Shown here piece after piece: positions 14,321-22,507 of a stretch of 24,222 bases of DNA (position 1 is the first letter of the stretch; every line of letters starts with the position of its first letter). Made by a program: the position numbers and the translations under genes. Below the pieces are notes generated by a model that worked only from the letters and a program-made list of their open reading frames with translations, was not told the DNA's origin and searched no databases. Source of the DNA: CAYZMS01 sp964479625 (lineage in GTDB: Bacteria; Bacteroidota; Bacteroidia; Chitinophagales; Saprospiraceae); assembly GCA_964479625.1 (NCBI GenBank), contig CAYZMS010000043.1, forward strand, positions 1 through 24,222, in the 5' to 3' direction.

Positions 14321-16798
14321 TTGCAAAGTAAGCACTTTCTGTTTCCTTCCTTTAAAACATTTTTGCTCCTGCTTATGGTCACCTTGCTGGGAGCAAGCTG
14401 TAACACTACCAAATTCCTGGGAGAAGATGAATACTTACTGACCAAGAATACGATCAAATTCAAAGGAAAAGTAAAACCGGAGAACAAGCGCTCCCTAAAA
14501 TACGAACTATCCACCCTTTACCGCCAAAAGCCCAATACCAATCTTTTCTTTATTCCAAGGGAATGGTTCTATTTTAAAACACAGGACCCAAACGACACAA
14601 CGCGTTTAGATAACTGGCAACGTCGGGTACTGGCCGAACCACCTTCCATTTACGATCCTACCCTTACCCAAGAAACGGCCCAGGACATGTTATTCCTGCT
14701 TGCCGACCGGGGGTATTACGATGCCAGGGTAGATACTACCAGGCTATTTAAAAACAAAAAGGCGAAAGTCAGTTACTTCATCTACCCCAAGAAACCATAC
14801 CGGGTGGACTCCGTTTTTTTTAATTCAGCGGATCAACGCATTGATAGTATCCTGCAAACCTCCGCTGATCAAAGCCTTCTGAAAAAAGGCGAAAAACTGG
14901 ATATTCGTCTTCTCCGGAAGGAACGTAAACGTTTGTTAAGTCTTTTGCGTAACCAGGGTTACGCCGCCTTTTTCGAAAATTTTTTCCCGCCCCGGATCGA
15001 AGTCGACACCTTCGATCGAAATTATCTGGCAAATATTTATCTCGAAGTCTTACCACCTGCAAGAGACAGTAACCATATGGTCTACTATATTGGGGAAATA
15101 AACGTCTACCCTGAATACAATGCCCGAGAGGATAGTGTAAACTGGGTAAGGGATACCGTAAACGGTATTATTTTTCATCAACGATCTGCAGAACCCCTTG
15201 TAAAGCCTGAGGTCTTGGCAAGGTCCATCCGCTTAGTTCCTGGCACTAAATTCAGCCAGGAAGATTACGACCAGACCAACCGCATTCTCGGAAGGCTACC
15301 TTTTTACCGTTTTGTTCGAATTGACGAACGAATTGACAGCCTAAAACCCAATACCCTTCATATGGATATCCGGCTGACCCCCAACCCCAAACTGGAGGTC
15401 GGTGTAGATTTTGACCTAAATTATACCAACCGAAACAGCCCCTCTGTCCCAAACAACCTGATAGGTGTTTCGGTCAGCCCTTCCTACCGAGACCGGAATT
15501 TTTTAGGAGGGGCGGAGACCCTGGTTAGCAACCTTAGATTAGGGGCAGAGATCAACCCCAGCTTCGGGGGGGACACCACTGCTACCTTCTGGAATACTGT
15601 CGATATAGGCTTGAATACCAACTTGTATTTCCCTCGTTTTCGTGATTATCTGGGCATCTGGAAGGGAGTAGAAAAACTTCCCTTCAGTCAATCCAAAAAA
15701 GAACGTGGGGAAGGCTTTTATGATCTCTTAATGAATGGAGGGAACAGCAGGGTGACGGTGGGTTACAACTTCCTTTCTCTGGTCAATTTTTACAGGTATA
15801 CCCTGCTCAATTTCGCTTATGGTTTTGATGCTCAGAAAGCCCTCCGCCATCGGTACAGTGTAGACCATTTAGTCATTGACTATTTTAGCCCGGAGACCGA
15901 ACCGGCCTTTGATGAAATTCTGGAGTCTAACCCATTTTTGGAGCGAAGCTTTGGACAACAGCTTTTTGTAAGCCTGCTATTCAGAGGTTTCAATTACCAA
16001 TACAGCAGCCTTAGCAATAATTTGGGGGAATCTCATTTTTGGGGGGTTAATATCGAAACTGCAGGTACTGAAATATGGCTGGGTAATACGATCTACAACG
16101 CCTTTGCCCTTAACTCGGATACGCTCAGGATAGGAGATACAGATTTTTCCCAATATGTAAAATTGGGAGGAGAGTTTCGATATTACCGGCAGTATACACC
16201 CAAAACTGCCATCGCTTCACGACTTAGCATGGGGATTGCCCGTCCTTTTGGGTATAGCCGGGAGGTCCCTTATGTCAAACAGTATTTTGTGGGTGGCCCC
16301 AATAGTATTCGAGCCTGGTTGGCCCGTGGGTTGGGGCCGGGAGGGTTTTTCGACACCCTTACCGTAGAGGACCAAAACCTGGGTCGTTTGTACCAGTCCG
16401 GAGACTTCCGATTAGAGTTCAATTTAGAATACCGCTTCAATATTTTTTGGAGGCTGAACGGGGCGCTCTTCCTGGATGCGGGAAACGTTTGGACCATTCG
16501 GGATGACCCCTCCCGCCCTGGATCTCAGTTTTTGTTCAGTGAGCGTACTGATCAAACAGAATACGTCAATGGCCGATATGATCCTTTCTGGAAACAGATC
16601 GCCTTGGGTTCCGGCTTCGGTCTTCGCTTTGACTTCACTTATTTTATATTACGGGCCGACCTGGGGGTGCGATTGCGTTACCCCTATCCTCAATTCGAGG
16701 GTGTCTTCGACAATGGTGGGGAGTATTGGGTTCCAAGGGAATCGTACTTTAAAGGGAATAATATCAACCTGAACTTTGGTTTAGGGTTCCCCTTTTAG
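14321..16798 (+). CDS. tamL: TamL-type BamA/TamA-like outer-membrane lipoprotein
   Basis: This 825-residue protein has the layout of TamL, the Bacteroidota lipoprotein relative of TamA/BamA that works with TamB in outer-membrane assembly. The signal sequence (FKTFLLLLMVTLLGAS) ends in a lipobox, LLGAS-C27, followed by NTTKFLGEDEYLLTKN. POTRA-like repeats span about residues 35-360. The C-terminal half is the Omp85 beta-barrel, with RLSMGIARPFGYSREVPYVKQYFVGG-type text (strand and VGGPNSIRAW motif) and a final strand ending NFGLGFPF with terminal phenylalanine. The start codon is TTG: the next in-frame ATG (14375) would cut the signal peptide, and a TAA lies two codons upstream. No tamB is in the window. 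Confidence 0.88.
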   Translation: MQSKHFLFPSFKTFLLLLMVTLLGASCNTTKFLGEDEYLLTKNTIKFKGKVKPENKRSLKYELSTLYRQKPNTNLFFIPREWFYFKTQDPNDTTRLDNWQRRVLAEPPSIYDPTLTQETAQDMLFLLADRGYYDARVDTTRLFKNKKAKVSYFIYPKKPYRVDSVFFNSADQRIDSILQTSADQSLLKKGEKLDIRLLRKERKRLLSLLRNQGYAAFFENFFPPRIEVDTFDRNYLANIYLEVLPPARDSNHMVYYIGEINVYPEYNAREDSVNWVRDTVNGIIFHQRSAEPLVKPEVLARSIRLVPGTKFSQEDYDQTNRILGRLPFYRFVRIDERIDSLKPNTLHMDIRLTPNPKLEVGVDFDLNYTNRNSPSVPNNLIGVSVSPSYRDRNFLGGAETLVSNLRLGAEINPSFGGDTTATFWNTVDIGLNTNLYFPRFRDYLGIWKGVEKLPFSQSKKERGEGFYDLLMNGGNSRVTVGYNFLSLVNFYRYTLLNFAYGFDAQKALRHRYSVDHLVIDYFSPETEPAFDEILESNPFLERSFGQQLFVSLLFRGFNYQYSSLSNNLGESHFWGVNIETAGTEIWLGNTIYNAFALNSDTLRIGDTDFSQYVKLGGEFRYYRQYTPKTAIASRLSMGIARPFGYSREVPYVKQYFVGGPNSIRAWLARGLGPGGFFDTLTVEDQNLGRLYQSGDFRLEFNLEYRFNIFWRLNGALFLDAGNVWTIRDDPSRPGSQFLFSERTDQTEYVNGRYDPFWKQIALGSGFGLRFDFTYFILRADLGVRLRYPYPQFEGVFDNGGEYWVPRESYFKGNNINLNFGLGFPF

Positions 16799-16882
16799 TG
16801 CAAGGGAGCTGTTAACTAATCTGTTGCCAGCCAATTTCTAGGGTTACCTCTAAATTCAGTATTCTTATCCCGGTATGGGGTG

Positions 16883-17527
16883 CTACTTAAACATCGACCT
16901 TCGGCCGTATTTACTACAAATTGGACAAGTATGGGGATCGTGGCCACGGGCCGGGCAAAACTGGCGGCCAAAAAAAATGATCTGCAAATGGATCTTGTTC
17001 CACTGATCCATGGGAAAGACCTTTTTGAGATCAGCCTCTGTCTTTTCTACGCTTTTACCCGTGCTGAGGGTCCAGCGGTAGGCCAATCTGTGGATATGGG
17101 TGTCTACAGGAAAAGCCGAATGACCAAACGCCTGGCTCATCACCACCGAAGCCGTTTTGTGGCCTACCCCTGGCAAACCTTCCAAAGCTTCAAAACTCTG
17201 AGGTACTTTCCCCCGATATTCCTCCAGCAAGATCTGGGAAAGCCCGTGAATCGCTTTCGACTTTTGAGGAGAAAGTCCGCAGGGCCGGATAATCGCTTTG
17301 ATCTCCTCTACTTCGAGTTGCACCATTTCTTGGGGAGTGGCAGCTTTCTCAAAAAGGAAAGGGGTCACTTTATTGACACGGGCATCGGTGCATTGGGCGG
17401 AGAGCAACACGGCGATCAATAAAGTGTAGGGATCCTGATGGTCAAGGGGAATGGGTGTTTCCGGGTAGAGGTCATCTAAAATCTGAGCTATCGCAACAGC
17501 CTTTTCCTTCCTGCTCAATTTGGACAT
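16883..17527 (-). CDS. nth: Endonuclease III (Nth)
   Basis: Nth is a bifunctional DNA glycosylase and AP lyase that removes oxidised pyrimidines. The helix-hairpin-helix LEGLPGVGHKTASVVM contains the catalytic lysine K124, and AFPVDTHIHRLAYR contains the catalytic aspartate D142. The N-terminal LLSAQCTDARVN helix also fits. At 214 residues it has the normal length. The C-terminal iron-sulfur loop is unusual: only C191, C201 and C204 are present in a C-x9-C-x2-C arrangement, and the fourth cysteine is missing. It starts 3 bases after the purM stop on the same strand, so both are probably cotranscribed. tamL converges from the other side. Confidence 0.95.
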   Translation of the reverse strand: MSKLSRKEKAVAIAQILDDLYPETPIPLDHQDPYTLLIAVLLSAQCTDARVNKVTPFLFEKAATPQEMVQLEVEEIKAIIRPCGLSPQKSKAIHGLSQILLEEYRGKVPQSFEALEGLPGVGHKTASVVMSQAFGHSAFPVDTHIHRLAYRWTLSTGKSVEKTEADLKKVFPMDQWNKIHLQIIFFGRQFCPARGHDPHTCPICSKYGRRSMFK

Positions 17528-17530
17528 AGC

Positions 17531-18706
17531 CTACTGGTATTCAAAGGTTCCACTCGAATGCCTAATTTCAACGGTATTTATGGGATATTCCTCTACCCTG
17601 CCGACGACCTGAGCTTCTATATTAAAAGAATGGGCCAGTTCGATTACAGAGGAAGCATATTGTTCCGGTAGGTACACCTCCAGTCTTGCACCGCAATTAA
17701 ACACCTGGAACATTTCTTTCCAATCTGTACCGGATTCTTTTTGTATCAATTCGAATAAAGGAGGAATTGGCAGCAACTTATCCTTGATCACCCTTTTTCC
17801 ATCCAGGAACTTGACCACTTTGGTCTGCCCACCGCCCGTATTATGGATCATCCCGTGAATTTGCTCCCGGTAATTATCCAATAATAATTTGATAAAGGGC
17901 AGATAGGTGCGGGTAGGAGAAAGGATTAATCGTCCTACATCCGTTTTAATAGTGCCGATGCTGACTGGATCGGTTAGCTTTTTGCTACCAATGTAAACGA
18001 CCTCTTCGGATGTCTCTGGATCGAAAGACTCCGGATATCTGACGGCATACTCATGGCTGAGCACGTCATGTCTGGCGGAGGTCAGGCCATTGCTTCCCAT
18101 ACCCCCGTTATAGGTAGTTTCGTAGCTTGCCTGGCCATAGGATGCCAAGGCGACCACCACATCTCCTGCCTGGATATCATTAACGATCAGGTCAGCGCGT
18201 TTCATTCTGGCAAAAGCAGTATAACCTACATCGATGGTTCGAACAATATCTCCAACGTCCGCCGTTTCTCCACCGGTAAGGTGGATCTTGATCCCGTGCT
18301 CCGCCATTTTTTCAACAAATTCCACCGTTCCATTTATGATAGCAGAGATCACCTCTCCGCTGATCCGGTTCTTATTACGGCCTATGGTGGAGGAAAGTAA
18401 AAGATCCTGTGTACATCCTACACAGGCCATATCATCCAGGTTCATAACGATGGCATCCTGAGCGATACCTTTCCAGACACTCAGGTCTCCGGTCTCCTTC
18501 CAGTAAAGATAGGCAAGACTGGTTTTGGTCCCTGCTGTATCGGCATGCATAAGATTGCACCAGGCGGCATCCCCTCCGGCCACATCGGGGATCACCTTGC
18601 AAAAAGCATTGGGAAACAAGCCCTTGTCCAGGTTTTTTATAGCGACGTGTACCTCATCTTTGGTGGCGGAGACACCGCGTTGATCATAACGGTATTTATC
18701 GGACAT
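17531..18706 (-). CDS. purM: Phosphoribosylformylglycinamidine cyclo-ligase (PurM)
   Basis: PurM (AIR synthetase) closes the imidazole ring of the purine precursor, using ATP. Its 391 residues match the longer form common in Bacteroidota rather than the enterobacterial length of about 345. Recognisable segments are YRYDQRGVSATKDEVH at the N-terminus, the MHADTAGTKTSLAYLYW and DAIVMNLDDMACVG motifs of the ATP-binding AIRS domain, HLTGGETADVGDIV, and the later GMIHNTGGGQTKV and MFQVFNCGARLEVY motifs. The nth gene follows within 3 bases. purE, a later enzyme of the same pathway, is elsewhere in the window (852-1349). Confidence 0.95.
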   Translation of the reverse strand: MSDKYRYDQRGVSATKDEVHVAIKNLDKGLFPNAFCKVIPDVAGGDAAWCNLMHADTAGTKTSLAYLYWKETGDLSVWKGIAQDAIVMNLDDMACVGCTQDLLLSSTIGRNKNRISGEVISAIINGTVEFVEKMAEHGIKIHLTGGETADVGDIVRTIDVGYTAFARMKRADLIVNDIQAGDVVVALASYGQASYETTYNGGMGSNGLTSARHDVLSHEYAVRYPESFDPETSEEVVYIGSKKLTDPVSIGTIKTDVGRLILSPTRTYLPFIKLLLDNYREQIHGMIHNTGGGQTKVVKFLDGKRVIKDKLLPIPPLFELIQKESGTDWKEMFQVFNCGARLEVYLPEQYASSVIELAHSFNIEAQVVGRVEEYPINTVEIRHSSGTFEYQ

Positions 18707-18748
18707 TACGCAAAAGCAGTTGGTGTTTCAGGAAAATCAGGGCGCCAG

Positions 18749-18756
18749 CAAAGGTA
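18749..18756 (-). promoter_or_regulatory. Candidate -7 element of the purM-nth transcript
   Basis: On the minus strand these bases read TACCTTTG, matching TAnnTTTG. The start site would fall about 35 bases before the purM ATG. No TTG is present at the ideal -33 distance, so the call rests on the -7 element and position. Confidence 0.35.
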
Positions 18757-18798
18757 CAATAATTCACTTCTTTTATTAGACGATCTGAAAGAAGTGGC

Positions 18799-18806
18799 TA
18801 TATTTG
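18799..18806 (+). promoter_or_regulatory. Candidate -7 element of the M23 peptidase gene
   Basis: TATATTTG matches the Bacteroidota -7 consensus and is followed by a leader of about 110 bases containing a possible 17-codon peptide and a hairpin. No exact -33 TTG is seen. It is divergent from the purM element about 45 bases away. Confidence 0.35.
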
Positions 18807-18867
18807 TAGTAGTCGCCGTAAATACAGTGCTAAGGTATTCCACTGTAGAAAACCGGTTGGTATTTTA

Positions 18868-18921
18868 ATGATAAAGGCTATACTACAAATCATAAGCCGG
18901 AGGCATCCGGCTCATTGTTAA
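18868..18921 (+). CDS. Possible 17-residue leader peptide overlapping the M23 peptidase start
   Basis: An ATG at 18868 opens a frame encoding MIKAILQIISRRHPAHC and ending in TAA at 18919-18921. The last A of this stop is the first base of the ATG of the peptidase gene (TAATG). This arrangement is typical of translational coupling. There is no clear ribosome-binding site, as is usual in this phylum, and the peptide is too short to test by composition, so it could be chance. Confidence 0.3.
   Translation: MIKAILQIISRRHPAHC
18895..18912 (+). promoter_or_regulatory. Hairpin just before the M23 peptidase start codon
   Basis: AGCCGGA (18895-18901) pairs perfectly with TCCGGCT (18906-18912) around a GGCA loop. 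The stem ends 8 bases before the ATG at 18921 and so would cover the region a ribosome needs for initiation. It lies inside the possible leader peptide, whose translation would melt it. No T run follows, so it is not a terminator. Confidence 0.45.
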
Positions 18922-20261
18922 TGAAACCCGTCCACGTGGAAGACTTTCACCTCAAGCTTCGCGGTCTTGTCCGCAATGTCTACTCCGGAACCGTTCTCCT
19001 TCCCCTTATCCTGGTATCCGCCCTTGCAGTGCTTGTTTTCTTTCTGCCCAGCAGGTACCAAAAAAAGATGGGTGCTTCCATTGCATCGGGAGCCAACCCC
19101 AATTTAACCCTTTCTGCTTTTCCAGTGATCGTGCCGCAGCAGGCCTATGGCTTTGCCCTCGACACCTTCCATGTAACCCGTGACACCATACGGTCGGGGT
19201 CCTACCTTGGAAAGATCCTGAATGAACACAAGATGGATTATTTAGCCATCGAAACCCTGGCCGAAAATTCGAAACCCGTTTTTGATGTCCGGAATATTCG
19301 ACTGGGTCGTCCTTACGTTGTACTAAACAAGGATACGTCCACTTGCGCAGATTACCTGATCTATGAACCCAGTGTGTTTGAGTATGTGATCTTTCAGCTG
19401 AAGGATTCCTTGAAGGTAGAGCGCATTGAACGAAAGATCACCACTGAAAGCAGCACTACTTACGGGCAGGTGGAATCTTCTCTTTGGGCATCAATGAGTG
19501 CACAGGGAAATGATCCGGCGCTCATTGATAAGATGGAAGACGCCCTTCAGTGGTCCATTGATTTTTACCGGATACAACCAGGAGATCAATACAAACTGGT
19601 TTACGACCGGCAGTTTGTCGAGGGAGAGGAAGTGGGCCCCGGCAGGGTAAAAGTCGCCTATTACCGTACCCTAGACAAGGAATTTTACGCTATTTATTAC
19701 GATAAAAACGAGCTCAGCGGCTATTACGACCAGGAAGGTCGACCCATGAATAAAGGGTTTTTAAAATCTCCGATCAAAGCCGGCAGGATCTCTTCAAGAT
19801 ACAACCTTCGTCGATTTCATCCCATTTTAAAGCGCACCAGACCCCATTATGGTACAGATTATGCAGCCCCAACCGGGACGCCTATATACGCCGTGGGTAG
19901 CGGGGTAATCACTCATGCTGCTTATACCAAAGGAAATGGAAATTATGTAAAGATCCGGCATGACAAAACCTACCAAACGCAATACCTGCACATGAGTCGG
20001 TTTGCTCAGGGCATTCGACCAGGGGTACACGTCAAACAGGGTGAGGTGATCGGGTATGTAGGATCCACCGGTCTCGCTACAGGGCCGCACGTTTGCTTCC
20101 GTTTTTGGAAAAACGGAAAACAGGTAAACCATTTAATGCTGGACTTTCCCCCGCCTGCTCCGCTCCCGGATTATTTATTACCCGAATTTGCCGTACACCG
20201 TGATAGTTTGTTAGAACAATTGAATGCCATTGAGGTAGTAATAGAATCGCAGGAAACGTAA
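18921..20261 (+). CDS. M23-family (LytM-like) peptidoglycan endopeptidase with an H-x-C metal motif
   Basis: M23 peptidases cut peptidoglycan cross-links or activate amidases. A transmembrane segment at about residues 24-43 (TVLLPLILVSALAVLVFFLP) places the rest in the periplasm. The LytM domain spans about 298-405: the zinc motif HxxxD is H309-Y-G-T-D313, YLHMS gives the catalytic H357, and the last motif, normally HxH, is H390-V-C392. The middle (about 70-270) is a linker domain with no clear LysM. I use ATG 18921 (446 residues) rather than a TTG two codons upstream. It follows a possible leader peptide and hairpin, and converges on yqgE 29 bases downstream. Confidence 0.9.
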   Translation: MKPVHVEDFHLKLRGLVRNVYSGTVLLPLILVSALAVLVFFLPSRYQKKMGASIASGANPNLTLSAFPVIVPQQAYGFALDTFHVTRDTIRSGSYLGKILNEHKMDYLAIETLAENSKPVFDVRNIRLGRPYVVLNKDTSTCADYLIYEPSVFEYVIFQLKDSLKVERIERKITTESSTTYGQVESSLWASMSAQGNDPALIDKMEDALQWSIDFYRIQPGDQYKLVYDRQFVEGEEVGPGRVKVAYYRTLDKEFYAIYYDKNELSGYYDQEGRPMNKGFLKSPIKAGRISSRYNLRRFHPILKRTRPHYGTDYAAPTGTPIYAVGSGVITHAAYTKGNGNYVKIRHDKTYQTQYLHMSRFAQGIRPGVHVKQGEVIGYVGSTGLATGPHVCFRFWKNGKQVNHLMLDFPPPAPLPDYLLPEFAVHRDSLLEQLNAIEVVIESQET

Positions 20262-20290
20262 ATCCTTTAGGAGAAGGGTGTGGGAAAGGG

Positions 20291-20848
20291 TTAATTCCAG
20301 TTTACTTCGTCTTTCATCTGGGCGATGACGGTATAAATATTCCCTTTATTGTACATGACTTCTTGCCATACCTCTTCTGCTTCCATATTAAATAGGTAAT
20401 TAGGATCCATTTGAGCAGTGATCCAGGAACCATACCCCATTTCCAGCCCTAGCTGACCTTCGGACCAACTGGAGTACCCAACAAAGAACCGGATATTACT
20501 GGGTTCGATCAAACCGGATTGGATGAGGGCTTTTGTTTTTTCGAAATCGCCTCCCCAGTAAACGCCCTGGGCCACTTTTACGCTATCATCGATCAGGTCT
20601 CCAACATTATGCAGGTAGTGGATGGTATCAGTAGCAACAGGCCCGCCATAGAATACTTCTCCCTTAAATTCCGGAAAATCGTGTACCAGATCTTCCACGG
20701 ATACCTCTAAAGGGCGGTTTAAAATAAAACCTACACTTCCATCCTTTCCATGTTCACAAAGTAAAACAGCAGTACGCTTAAAATTCGGATCAAGCATAAA
20801 GGGTTCTGCCAGTAATACATCTCCGGTTTGAACTATATCAACTTGCAT
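20291..20848 (-). CDS. YqgE/AlgH-family protein
   Basis: This 185-residue protein belongs to the YqgE/AlgH (DUF179) family. Recognisable segments are GDVLLAEPFMLDPNFKRTAV near the N-terminus, LLCEHGKDGSVGFILNRPL, VFYGGPVATDTIHYLH, and the C-terminal FFVGYSSWSEGQLGLEM with its tryptophan-containing turn. AlgH was first linked to alginate regulation in Pseudomonas, but the family's biochemical role is not established. It is the third gene of a minus-strand series after coaD and fabD, with a gap of about 107 bases to fabD, so it may or may not share their transcript. Confidence 0.93.
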   Translation of the reverse strand: MQVDIVQTGDVLLAEPFMLDPNFKRTAVLLCEHGKDGSVGFILNRPLEVSVEDLVHDFPEFKGEVFYGGPVATDTIHYLHNVGDLIDDSVKVAQGVYWGGDFEKTKALIQSGLIEPSNIRFFVGYSSWSEGQLGLEMGYGSWITAQMDPNYLFNMEAEEVWQEVMYNKGNIYTVIAQMKDEVNWN

Positions 20849-20955
20849 GAATGGCTTTTAAGTTGGTAGAGGCCAAATACGGAAGGCCATTTTATGATAA
20901 CTTTTAATTTTACCAGATCCGCAGCCGGGTTGACTTACCTCCAATATCATGTGTT

Positions 20956-21840
20956 TTACAAGGACAGATTCCGGGTAGGGATCTTTCGATCTACTTTTTT
21001 TATTAACCCCTGAAGCACCTTTCCGGTTCCACCCACTTCGATAAATTCCGTAGCTCCGTCGTCCAGCATTGCCCATACGGTTTGTGTCCATTTTACTGGA
21101 GCAGTTAACTGAGCGATCAGGTTTTTCTGGATGATGTCGGGATCCTGCTCCGCTTTTGCACTTACATTCTGATAGATTGGACAAAAGGGAGCCTTAAAGG
21201 TGGTATTGGCAATTGCTTTTTCAAGCCGTTCTTTGGCCGGGCGCATCAATGGAGAATGAAAGGCCCCTCCTACTGCCAGTGGAACAACTCTTTTCGCTCC
21301 CTGTTCCTGTAAAGCGACCATCGCTTTTTGCACCCCTTTCAAGGAACCTGAAATCACCAATTGCCCAGGACTGTTATAATTTGCAGCCACTACCGTCTCC
21401 TCCAATTGCTGGCAGACGGCTTCCACTGCTTCATCCTCCATACCAAGAATAGCTGCCATGATCCCTGGATTTGCTTCACAGGCTTCCTGCATGGCCTGAG
21501 CTCGCTCTGCAACCAGGAGTAAACCATCTTCAAAGCTCAGGGCACCGGCAGCGACCAGGGCTGAAAACTCCCCGAGTGAATGCCCGGCGGTAAGGTCGGG
21601 TTGGAACGCATCCTTTGCCATACGGACCGAAATGATAGAGTGCAGAAATATCGCTGGCTGAGTTACCCGGGTTTGCTTGAGATCGTCAGAGCTCCCCTCA
21701 AACATGACCGCACTCAGGGAAAAACCTAGCAGTTCATCTGCCTGCTTAAAAAGAGCTTTTGCCAAGTCGGATTGTTCGTACAGGTCGTGCCCCATACCTT
21801 CGAATTGGGCGCCCTGGCCTGGGAAAACATATGCTTTCAT
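20956..21840 (-). CDS. fabD: Malonyl-CoA:ACP S-malonyltransferase (FabD)
   Basis: FabD moves malonyl groups from CoA to acyl carrier protein, supplying fatty acid elongation. The N-terminal VFPGQGAQFEGMG, the nucleophile elbow TAGHSLGEFSALVAAGAL with S88, the RAQAMQEA arginine and the catalytic histidine H195 in GGAFHSPLMRPA are all present. The 294-residue length is normal. It is 19 bases downstream of coaD, so the two are probably cotranscribed, which links CoA supply and fatty acid synthesis. No acp, fabF or fabG is nearby. Confidence 0.97.
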   Translation of the reverse strand: MKAYVFPGQGAQFEGMGHDLYEQSDLAKALFKQADELLGFSLSAVMFEGSSDDLKQTRVTQPAIFLHSIISVRMAKDAFQPDLTAGHSLGEFSALVAAGALSFEDGLLLVAERAQAMQEACEANPGIMAAILGMEDEAVEAVCQQLEETVVAANYNSPGQLVISGSLKGVQKAMVALQEQGAKRVVPLAVGGAFHSPLMRPAKERLEKAIANTTFKAPFCPIYQNVSAKAEQDPDIIQKNLIAQLTAPVKWTQTVWAMLDDGATEFIEVGGTGKVLQGLIKKVDRKIPTRNLSL

Positions 21841-21859
21841 GTACTTATTTTAATTGCCT

Positions 21860-22348
21860 TTAAAGCGAAGCCCCCTCTACTAAGGAAGGGTCAATCACCA
21901 CCTGAGGCGGTAAAAAAGGACTGGCATCCCCTCCCCCTTTGATTATTTCCCGAACAATGGTGGAACTAATGTGGGAAAAACCAGGCTGACTGATCAGGAA
22001 AATAGTCTCCAGCCCTTCCCCCACAATATTATTCAACTGGGAGATCGTTTTTTCATAATCGAAATCTGAAGCATTTCTCAAGCCCCTTAACAGGTACTTG
22101 GCACCGATCTTTCGGCAGTAATGAGCCGTTAAATTTTCAAAATGACCGACTTCGACCCCTGGTTCCTCCTCAAAAACCTGGTGTAGCCATTTTAGGCGTT
22201 GGTCCAGGGTAAAGAGGTAACGCTTCTGATTGTTGATCCCCACTGCAACGATGACTTTGTCAAAAAGGGGCAAAGCCCGCTTTACCAGATCGACATGGCC
22301 GGTAGTGATCGGATCAAAGGAGCCTGGGAAAACTGCGATTTGAGCCAT
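21860..22348 (-). CDS. coaD: Phosphopantetheine adenylyltransferase (CoaD)
   Basis: CoaD transfers AMP from ATP to 4'-phosphopantetheine, the next-to-last step of CoA synthesis. The nucleotidyltransferase motif (T/H)xGH appears in VFPGSFDPITTGHVDLVKRA with H18. The LLRGLRNASDFDYE segment and the ATP-loop ISSTIVREIIKGG (a form of ISSxxVRE) are also present. The 162-residue length is that of bacterial CoaD. It is first in the coaD-fabD pair on the minus strand and is divergent from pruA with about 160 bases between. Confidence 0.97.
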   Translation of the reverse strand: MAQIAVFPGSFDPITTGHVDLVKRALPLFDKVIVAVGINNQKRYLFTLDQRLKWLHQVFEEEPGVEVGHFENLTAHYCRKIGAKYLLRGLRNASDFDYEKTISQLNNIVGEGLETIFLISQPGFSHISSTIVREIIKGGGDASPFLPPQVVIDPSLVEGASL

Positions 22349-22456
22349 GTATTATTCAAATTCGATTGAACCGCTAAGGTAGGGAAAATGTTGGGCTGGT
22401 AAACCATATGAACCTATAAGATTCTAACAGCAAAGGGAAGGCTCAAATCTTCTGCT

Positions 22457-22464
22457 TACATTTG
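22457..22464 (+). promoter_or_regulatory. Candidate -7 element of pruA
   Basis: TACATTTG matches TAnnTTTG and lies 43 bases before the pruA ATG. No exact -33 TTG is visible at the right distance, so this rests on the -7 element alone. Confidence 0.35.
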
Positions 22465-22507
22465 TTGCCATAGCGAATAAAATCTCTAACCAAAAATCCA
22501 AAACTCT

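Noticed and set aside
16880..17422. 180-codon plus-strand frame opposite nth
   Set aside because: It mirrors a gene with intact catalytic motifs; length alone is not support, and it matches no family I know.
18545..18868. 107-codon plus-strand frame over the purM start
   Set aside because: Half of it is antisense to the conserved PurM N-terminus and the rest covers the divergent promoter region.
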